A stretch of DNA of 64,000 nucleotides from Acidobacteriota bacterium (GTDB lineage Bacteria; Acidobacteriota; Blastocatellia; Pyrinomonadales; Pyrinomonadaceae), in the NCBI GenBank assembly GCA_003222975.1, contig QHXN01000014.1:29642-93641 (forward strand). Reading direction: 5' to 3'. Below are positions 29,379 through 38,798 of this stretch, in pieces (the stretch's first letter is position 1; each line of letters starts with the position of its first letter). Both the position numbers and the translations under genes were made by a program. The notes beneath the pieces were generated by a model. That model made no database searches and was not told where the DNA came from. It saw only the letters and a program-made list of their open reading frames with translations.

Positions 29379-30704
29379 TCAACGGCTGAAGCCGAGTTGT
29401 TTGAGGACTGCGTTCCTCAGCTCCGCGGCCTCCGAACTTTTTTCCACCGCCACTTGAATAAAACAGAGGGCCATCTCGTCGGTAGTCTCTGACCCCCAGC
29501 CGACGCGCTCGGGCGGGCTGTTCGGGTTGCGCGGATTGTCCGCTGAATTGTCGAAAAAGGCTTCCATCTCGATGCGCGTGCCGGCGGGCAGCGCCAGCGG
29601 CGTCCGGTACTGATATTGGCTGTGCCAGTAGTAGTCCCAGTCCCTAATCCAGATCATCGGCACCGTAGCGCCCGTGCCGAGCGTGGCGGTGACCTTCATC
29701 TCGCGCCCCAGAAAGTGCATGTGCGGCGTGACGGAGATGACTTGCAGGTCGATCGGGGTGACGAACGAGGCCGTCACCCGGTGACGTTTAGCGCCCGGCG
29801 GGATATCCAGGTTACGCTGAAGCAGTGGGACGCTGATGGCGATCTTCCTCGGCGGAGTTTTAGAGAAGTAGAGTGCGATGCTCGATTGGTCTGTCTCCAC
29901 CTTACCCGTGGGGTGATAATGGTTCTGTATAACGAGGTCAGTTCCCTTCCGGACTACCTGCGCGACGCCGTCCGGCAGGCGGACGGCCGACGCCCCCGGA
30001 GACCAGCCGCCGAGCGCGCCCGACGGGGTGAAGCCCGGCCCGCCGAAGCTGCTATAGCCGACAGCCGGGTCTGCAGCATCTAGCCGGCGCGCGATCCCTG
30101 AATTGTCCAGATACGAGACTGAGTGATGCAGCACCCTGCGATTGCCGGGGCGGAATTCGAAGCCGCAGACGTATTGATCCTTGGGAAGATTCATGGGGAG
30201 AACGAAGGTCTGAAAGACATCGGGGCCGTCCGCCCTGACAGTGAACGGCTGCGGCATCCTCAAGACCATGTCGGGCTCGCCCATCCGCCAGCCCTCGGCG
30301 AAAGTCGGCGCGGGCGGCAGGTCGGCATCGTTACCTCTTAACATTCCCGTCTCGGCCCAACGCCGGAGCAGCGTAATCTCCTGATCGGTCAGGCGGCGCG
30401 CGCCGCGAAAGTCTCCGTAACCTGGCTCCGGCTTCCAGGGCGGCATGTAACGGGTCGCAGCCACTTCGGCCAGAAGCCGCGCCCGTTTCGCCGCGTCTTG
30501 ATAAGACTCCAGGGGGAAGGGCGCGACCTCGCCGCGGCGGTGGCAGGCCACGCAATTCTTGTAGAGAATCGGCGCGATGTCTTTGCTGTAAGTCATCGGG
30601 CCGAGTTCGGCTGGCGCTCGCTGGGCCAGACTGAGCGGGGCGAGCGCGGCCAGCAGGCCGGTGCAGGTCAGTCCGAGAGCGATGGGCACCCTGAAGCCGA
30701 TCAT
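29379..30704 (-). CDS. Heme-motif protein with ascorbate-dependent copper monooxygenase-like domain
   Basis: 441 aa; ILYKNCVACHRRGEVAPFPLESYQDAAKRARLLAEVAATRYMPPW; NRRVLHHSVSYLDNSG; LVIQNHYHPTGK; ISVTPHMHFLGREM. Confidence 0.8.
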   Translation of the reverse strand: MIGFRVPIALGLTCTGLLAALAPLSLAQRAPAELGPMTYSKDIAPILYKNCVACHRRGEVAPFPLESYQDAAKRARLLAEVAATRYMPPWKPEPGYGDFRGARRLTDQEITLLRRWAETGMLRGNDADLPPAPTFAEGWRMGEPDMVLRMPQPFTVRADGPDVFQTFVLPMNLPKDQYVCGFEFRPGNRRVLHHSVSYLDNSGIARRLDAADPAVGYSSFGGPGFTPSGALGGWSPGASAVRLPDGVAQVVRKGTDLVIQNHYHPTGKVETDQSSIALYFSKTPPRKIAISVPLLQRNLDIPPGAKRHRVTASFVTPIDLQVISVTPHMHFLGREMKVTATLGTGATVPMIWIRDWDYYWHSQYQYRTPLALPAGTRIEMEAFFDNSADNPRNPNSPPERVGWGSETTDEMALCFIQVAVEKSSEAAELRNAVLKQLGFSR

Positions 30705-31376
30705 TTATCGCTCCCCAGGCGGCGTCGGCAAATAGCACCCGACCGCCTTGGTCACGGGGGCGGGAATCGGCAGGCCGGCGGCGATGGCATCAAGTGTCAG
30801 TTGCAAATCCCGCCGCGTCGGCTTCTCTCGAAACTTGCCCAGCCCCATGTAGAGGTCGTCTATTCGCCCGCGGTAGAGCAGTTCACCGCGCGGCGAAAGC
30901 ACGGCCACTTCGGGCGTCACCGTGACGCTAGTCCTCTTCGCCAGAATTTGCGTTGGGTCAAGCAGCACGGGGAACCTGTAGTCGAAATCCTGAACGGCCT
31001 TCAGGCCGCGGTCTCGCGCGCTGGGAGACGGATCAGAGAGCACGCCGTAGAAGGCGAAATTCTTCGGCGTGTACTCGGCCACGATTCTGTTGATCTCTGG
31101 CGAGTACCTGTTTGAGATCGGGCACTCGGCTTCGAGAAAGAAGAAGACTAGCGCGCGCTTCTCTCGCCATTCCTCTCGCCAGTGCTTTCTGCCTTCCACA
31201 TCCGATAGCGGGGCGTCCCATTCGGGCGATGAGGCTTGGCGCGGCTCACCCCCTTGCGCCCCCGGCGCCACCCTTGCCGGAATGAGCCGGACGCACACTG
31301 CGAATAACAGCAGGAGGGCGAAGAAACGTGTCAGAATCGTTCCGAACGGTTTTCCCTTGTCCATGTCCTGTTCCAT
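30705..31376 (-). CDS. Redoxin (AhpC/TSA-like) domain protein
   Basis: ALVFFFLEAECPISNRYSPEINRIVAEYTPKNFAFYGVLSDPS; stop codon abuts the ATG of the monooxygenase-like gene. Start may be 31364. Confidence 0.75.
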   Translation of the reverse strand: MEQDMDKGKPFGTILTRFFALLLLFAVCVRLIPARVAPGAQGGEPRQASSPEWDAPLSDVEGRKHWREEWREKRALVFFFLEAECPISNRYSPEINRIVAEYTPKNFAFYGVLSDPSPSARDRGLKAVQDFDYRFPVLLDPTQILAKRTSVTVTPEVAVLSPRGELLYRGRIDDLYMGLGKFREKPTRRDLQLTLDAIAAGLPIPAPVTKAVGCYLPTPPGER

Positions 31377-31574
31377 TGAGAGCCGGCCCAGAGTCTGCCG
31401 GCGCTGTTCCTACACGCCGTCCTAATCTGTCTGGTCGAGCCTTCAGGGCCGTGAGTATACGGCGCGGCGCTTCGCGCCGCCGCGCCATCCCGTGACTCTA
31501 CCGCCTTGCGCGGCGGCTCCGGTGATTCGCACCCGCCGCGCCGGACTCGCTTGATAGTGCCCGGACGGTCAGTC

Positions 31575-32855
31575 TCACCTGAGGCTCAGCGCATTCTCCG
31601 CGAGGGTGGTTTGCCCCGCCGTCGTCAGCCTGACCGAGTAAGAGTTGGCAGGCGTGCCCCGCATCTGAAACGTCGCCTCCAGCGACCCGTTATGTGGCGC
31701 GATGCGGACTCTGTCGGCCACAACAGGGGCCGCCCCTTGGCCGGCGGGGATCAATTCGACGCGCGTGTCCGGGCCGAAGCCGACGCCGGTGATTTGCAAG
31801 GTGACGGCGCCGCGCTGTAGCAACAACGCCTTGCGCGTGATTTCCTTTGGCGTGACCTGGGCTATGCGCGGCTTCGGCAGTATCTCGACAAAGATGCTGG
31901 CCGCGTATTTATCGTAGGTCGGGTCGAGAATGGCTTGCGGCCCGGCCCCGTTGAGTTTGAAGCGACGCACGCCGCTGCTGCTCGTCACCTCGGCGAGCCC
32001 TGACATCCGCCCTTCGGCGTTAACCATGAAAGTTAGCCGGACATCGGATATTCCCCGCAGCCGGGTCAGGTCGACTTGGTCGAGGATGATCTCTTGCCAT
32101 GGCCACTGCCCGTCCTTCATGGAAACGGCTTCGAGCGTGATGCGGTCTCTGCGCACCGAGAGTTTCCCGGCGGGGCGGCGCGCGCCGACATCCGTGAGAC
32201 CGAGCGTGAAGGTCTCGTAGCCCTGCAGGGCCGCCGCGTGGACGCGCGCCGAAAAGAGCAGGTCGCCGAACATTTCCTTACCCGAAAAAGTCGAGTTGCC
32301 TTGGTAAGTCCGCTTGTCGGCGAAGGCCGTCGAGGCGCCCGTGGCCTTGACCGGGATGGAGAACAGGGCGCCGAAGGAGGCCCCGAATGCGTCCGTGTAG
32401 ACTTCCGGGGCCTCGCCGCCACGCGCGGCGGTGGGGAGCCCGGCGGAAAGCGCCGCCCTGGCGGTTCCCGAACTTCGCAACGGCACGAGCGAAGTCGTCT
32501 TCAGGACGAGCGCCCCGTTCTGCACATCGGCAGCAGTGATATTGCCGTAGCGGACCTGATACTCGGTCTGCGCCGCGGCGAGACCCGGCCCTGCGTTGAG
32601 CGTGGCCCGGAATCTTCCCGACTCTTTGAAGTTGTCTTTGGCGATCAGCCTGTTCTTCGCGGCCAGAGAGATCTCTCCGATTTCCAGTTGGAAAGGCGAA
32701 GGTTCCATGGCCGCTTCCGCCGTTCGCGTTTGTGGTTGCGACGGCGTTTCGGCGGTAGGTGCCGACACCGCGGCCCCTTGTTGCGCTAGGCCGTCCGTCA
32801 CAAAGCATCCGAGAACCAGCGTCAGAATTAGCGTCCACCTCTTTAACAGTTCCAT
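31575..32855 (-). CDS. Exported protein with C-terminal IPT/TIG-like domain (paralog)
   Basis: Start at MELLKRWTLILTLVLGCFV; FGDLLFSARVHAAALQGYETFTLGLTD and IFVEILPKPRIAQVTPKEI...TLQITGVGFGPDTRVELIPAGQG match 28174..29286. Confidence 0.6.
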   Translation of the reverse strand: MELLKRWTLILTLVLGCFVTDGLAQQGAAVSAPTAETPSQPQTRTAEAAMEPSPFQLEIGEISLAAKNRLIAKDNFKESGRFRATLNAGPGLAAAQTEYQVRYGNITAADVQNGALVLKTTSLVPLRSSGTARAALSAGLPTAARGGEAPEVYTDAFGASFGALFSIPVKATGASTAFADKRTYQGNSTFSGKEMFGDLLFSARVHAAALQGYETFTLGLTDVGARRPAGKLSVRRDRITLEAVSMKDGQWPWQEIILDQVDLTRLRGISDVRLTFMVNAEGRMSGLAEVTSSSGVRRFKLNGAGPQAILDPTYDKYAASIFVEILPKPRIAQVTPKEITRKALLLQRGAVTLQITGVGFGPDTRVELIPAGQGAAPVVADRVRIAPHNGSLEATFQMRGTPANSYSVRLTTAGQTTLAENALSLR

Positions 32856-33040
32856 GACGACCTCCTCCTGGGAGAAAGCGAGTTGCGATTCGCCGGGCGG
32901 CACGACACGCCGCCCGGAAGCCCGTTTCACCGGCACGATTGATTGCCGTTTGCGCTGCACCCTGCCCCGCTGCGGCTCCACGATAACGGCACAGAACGAA
33001 GAGGGCGCGGCCCCGCTGCCCTCGCAGGTGGCTGGCGGCC

Positions 33041-34831
33041 TCAGCGAGAAGAAGTCTTGACCGGCGCCGCCGGCTCCCTAATCGTCAACTGCTGGTCGGG
33101 CGCGACGTTCTTTAGGTTCTGTCGTGTGCCGCTCGGCCAACGAATTTCCAACGAGTCAACCCGGCTGTGATCCCCTAGCCCGAACTGTACGACGCGCGAG
33201 CTTTGTGCGGAGAAGCCGTTGCCGCCGTCCACCTCTCTGATCTGGCTGAGGCCGCCAGCGACGGCGGTCAGGCGACTCCCGATGGCGTCGCGGTTGCTGC
33301 GCGTACCGATAAGGCGGACTTGCAGCCAGTGGCGCGAAGCGCCGACCTCATTGCGGTACAGCAAGGACGCCTGACCGCAGTTTGTCACGAAGATGTCCAG
33401 GTCGCCGTCCCCGTCGAAGTCGGCGAGCGCGATGCCGCGCCCGTCGCCCGTATCCGCCACGCCCGCCGCCTCGGCCATCTCCTGAAAGCCAGCCCCGGTA
33501 TTTTTGAACAGCCGGTGCTTCTCGCGGGCGCTGATCGAGAAGCCGCGCATGTCAGGCCAGGCGCTGACGTCCGAGATGTCTGAGGTGGATAAGCGACCGA
33601 AGAATTCGCCGAGCCGGCTGCCGGCGAAAAGGTCGACCGGCCCGTCCGTGATGTAGCCGTTGACGTTGTAAATATCCAGCAGCCCGTCATTATCGAAATC
33701 AAAGAACTTGGCACCCCAGGCCCACCCGCCGTCCGCGCAGTTGTTCTCCTGCGCCGCGTTCACGAAGGTGCCTTCGCCCATGTTGTGCCATAGCATGTTG
33801 CCTTGCCGGATGTACCGATTGGTAATGTTGGTCACATAGATGTCCATGTATCCGTCGTTATCGTAGTCACCGAAGTCTACGTTCATCCCGGCATCGAAGT
33901 CGCCGCCCGTGCTCTGCCGCGTGATATTCGTGAAGGTCCCGTCGCCGTTGTTCCTGTAGACCAAGTCCTCGCCGTAGTCGTCGGCGACGTAGATGTCCTG
34001 ATCGCCGTCGTTATCAATGTCGGCGCAGCCTATATCGAGCGTCCAACCCTTGCTTAACAAACCTGACTCGGCGGTAACGTCCGTGAAAGTGTTGTTGCCG
34101 TTATTCCGGTAGAGTACGAGTCCGCCGCCGTTACGCGCCTTGATGAAATTTTCGGGCAGGATTCTGGTTGAAGGGATGTTCCACAGGTCGACGTTTCTCT
34201 CGAAGTAATGGCCCACCAGGAGGTCGAGAAGCCCGTCATTGTTATAGTCTATAAAGACGGCGCACGAGGCGTTGCCCCAAGCCTTCAGCCCCGCCTCCTT
34301 CGTGATGTCTGTGAACCGCCCCCCGTCGTTTCGGAAGAGCCTGCTTTCTCCGTAGCAGGCGATGAAGAGGTCCTGATCGCCGTCGTTATCTATATCACCG
34401 AAGATAGGGTCTACGGAGACGCCCTCCGCGTTGTTGACATAGGCCACGCCCAGCTGCGCCGCCACATCGGTGAAAGTCATGTCGCCGTTGTTGCGATAGA
34501 GCGCGTTGGGCGCTCCGCTGCTTGAGTTCACCACGTAGAGATCGGGCCGCCCGTCGCCGTTGTAATCGCCCACGGCCACGCCGGCGTTGAGCGAAGTGAT
34601 CCAGGGCATGACCTTCGCGAGCCGCTGATCGAAGACCGGCTTTTGGTGGACATGCCGCACCCCGGCCTGTGCAGCGATCTCGGTGAACATGGGTTTAGCA
34701 CCCCCCGCCGGGAAAGCGGAAGAGGGCCGCGCCCATAAGGTGCAGAGCGTCATGACCGCCAGCCACATCTTTAGCGAGAAAAGCTCCACCGGTTCTTCGA
34801 CCTCCGGACCGGCCCATCGTGTCTGCCGCAA
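33041..34831 (-). CDS. CRTAC1-type FG-GAP repeat protein with ASPIC/UnbV domain
   Basis: 596 aa; DYNGDGRPDLYVVN, DIDNDGDQDIYVADD; C-terminal HWLQVRLIGTRSNRDAIGSRLTAVAGG. Confidence 0.92.
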   Translation of the reverse strand: MRQTRWAGPEVEEPVELFSLKMWLAVMTLCTLWARPSSAFPAGGAKPMFTEIAAQAGVRHVHQKPVFDQRLAKVMPWITSLNAGVAVGDYNGDGRPDLYVVNSSSGAPNALYRNNGDMTFTDVAAQLGVAYVNNAEGVSVDPIFGDIDNDGDQDLFIACYGESRLFRNDGGRFTDITKEAGLKAWGNASCAVFIDYNNDGLLDLLVGHYFERNVDLWNIPSTRILPENFIKARNGGGLVLYRNNGNNTFTDVTAESGLLSKGWTLDIGCADIDNDGDQDIYVADDYGEDLVYRNNGDGTFTNITRQSTGGDFDAGMNVDFGDYDNDGYMDIYVTNITNRYIRQGNMLWHNMGEGTFVNAAQENNCADGGWAWGAKFFDFDNDGLLDIYNVNGYITDGPVDLFAGSRLGEFFGRLSTSDISDVSAWPDMRGFSISAREKHRLFKNTGAGFQEMAEAAGVADTGDGRGIALADFDGDGDLDIFVTNCGQASLLYRNEVGASRHWLQVRLIGTRSNRDAIGSRLTAVAGGLSQIREVDGGNGFSAQSSRVVQFGLGDHSRVDSLEIRWPSGTRQNLKNVAPDQQLTIREPAAPVKTSSR

Positions 34832-34876
34832 CAGGTAATGAAAGGCGCGGCATCAATGTCGGCGCCTCTCCGGTGA

Positions 34877-35611
34877 TTAAGCTCGAGGCTGTCTCGCCCT
34901 GCCGCCGGTCCCGGGCCGGTGGGATACCCGCCCCACCTGGTAGAAACGGCAGAAGTCCGTCAGGGAACAGGCGGCACAAACCGGCTGCGACCTGCGGCAC
35001 AATTCTTGGCCGTGTCGGCGCAGCAACTGGTGCGCCCGGATGAGCCAGCCGTAGTCGTCCCGCAAGTAATCCCGTATGGCGTCTTGCGCTGAGCGGTAAG
35101 TAGCCGCGTAGTTCTTGCGCTCCTCCCCGAAGCCGAGTCGGACCAACACGCGCAGCCCGTTGGAGTCCAAGGCCAAGACCCGGTGGCTGCGAGAGAAGAG
35201 TAAAATCTTTTCCGCGCCCGGATCGCCGATAGCCGGGAACAGCTTCAGCGACTTCCTGGCCTGCGCCAGCGGCTGCTTCAGCGCCCAGCGCAGGTCGCCC
35301 TCGAACTCCTCAAGGGCGATGCGCGCGATGAGTTGTAGCCGTTGCGCCCGCTGCCGCGCGTTGATGCCGCCTAGCCGTGCTACTTCTAGGAGCGCCGCGT
35401 CGGGCGCTGAGAGAATGCTCTCGGGTGTCGTGCCGATCCGCTCCCGCAGGGCCTCGAAAGCCTTCTCACGTTGCTCGTCGCCGACGAGATAGGCGACGTT
35501 CTCCAAAAGTATTAACTCCAGCGGGTCTACGACGGCGGGCGGTGCCGGACGCCCGTAGACGGCTTTGAGCCGCGCGATGACCTCCTCTAATACGTTCCTG
35601 CTCTTCGGCAT
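34877..35611 (-). CDS. HhH-GPD / endonuclease III-like protein with [4Fe-4S] motif
   Basis: 244 aa; C-x6-C-x2-C-x5-C (CRRSQPVCAACSLTDFC) and helix-hairpin region LFPAIGDPGAEKILLFSRSHRVLALDSNGLRVLVRLG. Confidence 0.82.
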   Translation of the reverse strand: MPKSRNVLEEVIARLKAVYGRPAPPAVVDPLELILLENVAYLVGDEQREKAFEALRERIGTTPESILSAPDAALLEVARLGGINARQRAQRLQLIARIALEEFEGDLRWALKQPLAQARKSLKLFPAIGDPGAEKILLFSRSHRVLALDSNGLRVLVRLGFGEERKNYAATYRSAQDAIRDYLRDDYGWLIRAHQLLRRHGQELCRRSQPVCAACSLTDFCRFYQVGRVSHRPGTGGRARQPRA

Positions 35612-35642
35612 CGTCTCGCTCTCAGTCTCGACCGGCGGCGCA

Positions 35643-36044
35643 CTACCGTCGCTTTTCTGAGAGGGAGATGGGGAGGTCGTCCGGGTCTACGCAGATAGCC
35701 AAACGCCCTGCCCCTTCGCGCTGAGCGGGCGGCGCGGTGAAGCGGACGCCCCGCGCGGTCAAAGCCTTGAAAGCATCCTCCAGATCGTCCACCATGAACC
35801 CTAAGGAGCAGGTGCCGGGCCGGGCCCCTCCCGGCTGCTCGGCGGGTGACGCGCCCTGTGTCGCGTCCGCGGCGTGCAGCGCGAGTGTCGTCGCGCCGGT
35901 CTGGAATTCCGTCCACTGCGGCGACTCAAACTTTAACGGCAGCCCCAGCCCGTCGTGGTAGAATTCGATGGAGCGAGGCATGTTCGAAACCATCACGATG
36001 ACGTAATCGATCTTCCCTAACATCTCCCGTACCTGTTCACGCAC
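35643..36044 (-). CDS. VOC-family (glyoxalase-like) protein
   Basis: KIDYVIVMVSNMPRSIEFYHDGLGLPLKFESPQWTEFQTGATTLALH; LGFMVDDLEDAFKALTARGVRF. Confidence 0.88.
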   Translation of the reverse strand: MREQVREMLGKIDYVIVMVSNMPRSIEFYHDGLGLPLKFESPQWTEFQTGATTLALHAADATQGASPAEQPGGARPGTCSLGFMVDDLEDAFKALTARGVRFTAPPAQREGAGRLAICVDPDDLPISLSEKRR

Positions 36045-36170
36045 CTGAATGTTTTTGGCAGCGCCCGCAACGAGGCACTAGCCCGCCGGGGGCGGTCGCG
36101 GGCGGCCCCCTTCGCAGAGGCCGACTTCAACGCGCCGCCCGAGCCGTGAACCCGGACGGGTGAGCCGAAT

Positions 36171-37082
36171 TCACCCATCCATGATGAGAAATAGCACGAT
36201 TCTTCTCGCGTTCATGACCGCCCACTCATCATACCCGCCCCAGCGGCCATACTTCGGGCGTAAGGCTTCAACTGCTCTCTCCGCGACACGCTCGACGTAG
36301 AGATCGAATAACTCCCTCACGTCTGCGCTCCCTTGATGTTCTTCGACCATCTCCTCGTAGCTCATCTCCTGCCGGAGCTTGCGGGCTTCCGCGATGAGGT
36401 CGTCGAAGTAAGCGATATACCGGTCGACCCACTGTTTTGCCCCGGGCGGGCCGTGACCGTAGAGCAGAATCTTGAAATCGACCTCCCTCAGCCGGCGCAA
36501 GGTGTCGAGGTATTTTCTGATGTCGGTTCCGGGCAGGTCTCTGAAAGGCACGCTGCCCGGGTAGACCATGTCGACCATCATGAGAATCTTTTCCGCCGGC
36601 AGATAAATAGCGATGTTGGAGTTCGAGTGGTTCTCCCCGAAATACAACAGGCGCACCTCCTTGCCGCCCAGCTTCAGCTCGTAGCGGTCTTTGAAGGTTA
36701 TCTGCGGTGTGACGATGGCGGGATTCCCCCTGGCGAGGATGTTGACGCGCGCATTCTCCTGCGCAATGAACTGCGCCGTGGACGCGAAGACGGCCCCGCC
36801 CGCGATATGATCGGTGTGGTCGTGGCTGTAGATCACGTAGCGCACCGGCTTATCCGTGAGGCTCTCGATGGCCTGAAGGTACAGCCCGGCCACTTTGGGA
36901 GAGATCGGGTCGGTCGCGATGACCCCCCCCGATGTCACTATGAAGAGGCTGCTATAAAAATAGGCGCTGAAGAGGTAAACACCGTCGGCCAGCCGCGTGA
37001 CGGTGTAGGGCTTGGCAGGCCGCTGCGCCTGCGCGCTAACTGAGCAAACGCATAACGACAGGGCTAGCAGCGCGGCTCTCAT
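36171..37082 (-). CDS. MBL-fold metallohydrolase
   Basis: VRYVIYSHDHTDHIAGGAVF (HxHxDH) with signal peptide; 4-nt overlap with the upstream pentaheme gene. Confidence 0.88.
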   Translation of the reverse strand: MRAALLALSLCVCSVSAQAQRPAKPYTVTRLADGVYLFSAYFYSSLFIVTSGGVIATDPISPKVAGLYLQAIESLTDKPVRYVIYSHDHTDHIAGGAVFASTAQFIAQENARVNILARGNPAIVTPQITFKDRYELKLGGKEVRLLYFGENHSNSNIAIYLPAEKILMMVDMVYPGSVPFRDLPGTDIRKYLDTLRRLREVDFKILLYGHGPPGAKQWVDRYIAYFDDLIAEARKLRQEMSYEEMVEEHQGSADVRELFDLYVERVAERAVEALRPKYGRWGGYDEWAVMNARRIVLFLIMDG

Positions 37083-38692
37083 GGCTTCTCGATCTCAAGC
37101 TCGCTCGTCGCGATAGTAATGTCCGGGATGTCCCACCCTTTGGCGTCCGCTAGCGGCTTGAAGGCGCGCCGGTAGATTAACCGCACCCTGATGGATAAAC
37201 GACCGGACTCTTTCGGCACGCTGAAGACGTAACTGGATAGGTCGCTGGCGTTGGCCGGGATTCGGTTGTCGGATAAGATGCGGTTGCGCCGCCAGAAGGG
37301 GGACGGGAACTCCGCCGCCGTCGTGTTGTTAACGACGTGCGTCGGCGTCGCATACTCGTTGAGCGTCAAAAGGATTTTGGCGAACCCTTTACCCGGCTGG
37401 CCCGCCAGGTCGCCGCCCCAGGCGGGCACGGACTCGCCCGCCATAAACCGCAGGGACTGCTCCTGCCCGCCGGCGGCGGAGACGGCAAGGATCATGTTGC
37501 GCATCGGCTGGCCGGTCGGCACGTCGTGGCCGGCGCCGACGTTGGTGATCTTGACCGTGACGGTCAGCAATCGATCTTGTACCCGCGCCGACGCCTCCAT
37601 CGCGACGGCGTTGCGCAGGAATTCCGACGGATCTTCTCCCATCATCCGGTGAGAGGCGATAGTCGCAGGGGGGCGAATCTTCCCCCCTTTCTCGGGGTCG
37701 GCGAAGAAATCAAACTTCCCGGTCGTCTGCATGTGGCAGGTCTGACACTGTACGCCGAGCCTGCTATACGAACTCTTCCCCCACTCGGTGAAAGTCTCGT
37801 AGACGGGGACTCCCCAGAAGCTCCCGTCGTGGCAGGCGGCGCAGAACCGACTGCTTTTGAATAAAGGCGAATGGGAAAAGTCAGGGACCTCGTTGAGAAA
37901 GGTGGCGTCATCGAAAGGGCCGAAGAGAAGCTTTGCGCTGGCGGGCGGTCGCAGGAATATGACTTCGGCGGCGTTAGGTTGATTGAGGTCCGGCCTGACC
38001 TCCTCAATCTTGTGGCACAAGTCGCACGAGACGCCCATACCTTCCACGCCCCGTATGTCACTCAGGTCCATGTGCTGAGCCAGCGAGGCGACGGGCGCAT
38101 GACAGGTCGCGCAATTGCCCTGATCTGACCAGTCGAGCCGGTATCCCGGCCCCACGCCGGGCCGACCCCGCACGTCCGTCCCGCTATACATCGTCTGGAC
38201 CAAAGGGTTGGTCGTCGAACGGGCGTGCGCGTCCTGCGTCCACTCGCGGTAGATTCTGCTGTGACAGTTGCCGCAGTTATCCTGGCTCTTGAGGTCAGGC
38301 GTCGGGTCTTGCCACTGATAGCCTTTATTATCGTCCTTCGGAATCTCCTGTAAGTTAATAAGCAAATGCTGGTCAGGCTTGAGCAGGCGGGCGCGGTTCG
38401 TGTAGTAGCCGACCTTGCCCGCGGTCACGTACAGGGAGGGGTTGAAAGCGGGAACGGACAAAGTGAAGAGGCCGCGCTCGTCCGTCAGGGTGGATTGCTC
38501 CGCCCCTTGGAGCCTGACAATGGCCCCGGCGACCGGGTGCCCGCTGCACGTTACCTCGCCGCTGATTCTTTGCCCCGCCGCTAGGACGGAGCCGAGGTAA
38601 GCGCTTACGGCCAGCACCAGACCTAACGCCAGGGCGCAAGCTTTATAGACCCGCGCGCCGGGAGGACTTGTCCACATCGAAGCACTGCCCAT
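37079..38692 (-). CDS. Pentaheme c-type cytochrome with N-terminal carboxypeptidase-regulatory-like domain
   Basis: 537 aa; five CxxCH motifs: CGNCH, CATCH, CDLCH, CAACH, CQTCH; N-terminal ISGEVTCSGHPVAGAIVRLQGAEQSTLTDERGLFTLSVP. Confidence 0.85.
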   Translation of the reverse strand: MGSASMWTSPPGARVYKACALALGLVLAVSAYLGSVLAAGQRISGEVTCSGHPVAGAIVRLQGAEQSTLTDERGLFTLSVPAFNPSLYVTAGKVGYYTNRARLLKPDQHLLINLQEIPKDDNKGYQWQDPTPDLKSQDNCGNCHSRIYREWTQDAHARSTTNPLVQTMYSGTDVRGRPGVGPGYRLDWSDQGNCATCHAPVASLAQHMDLSDIRGVEGMGVSCDLCHKIEEVRPDLNQPNAAEVIFLRPPASAKLLFGPFDDATFLNEVPDFSHSPLFKSSRFCAACHDGSFWGVPVYETFTEWGKSSYSRLGVQCQTCHMQTTGKFDFFADPEKGGKIRPPATIASHRMMGEDPSEFLRNAVAMEASARVQDRLLTVTVKITNVGAGHDVPTGQPMRNMILAVSAAGGQEQSLRFMAGESVPAWGGDLAGQPGKGFAKILLTLNEYATPTHVVNNTTAAEFPSPFWRRNRILSDNRIPANASDLSSYVFSVPKESGRLSIRVRLIYRRAFKPLADAKGWDIPDITIATSELEIEKP

Positions 38693-38798
38693 CGGATTCT
38701 CCGTGTCACTCGCTCAACGCTCGCCCCCGCCCGTGCGGCGCGATCTGCGCCCGTTTTAAGATTGCTCCTCGAACTTACCCTGGCCCTCGCGGGGAGAC

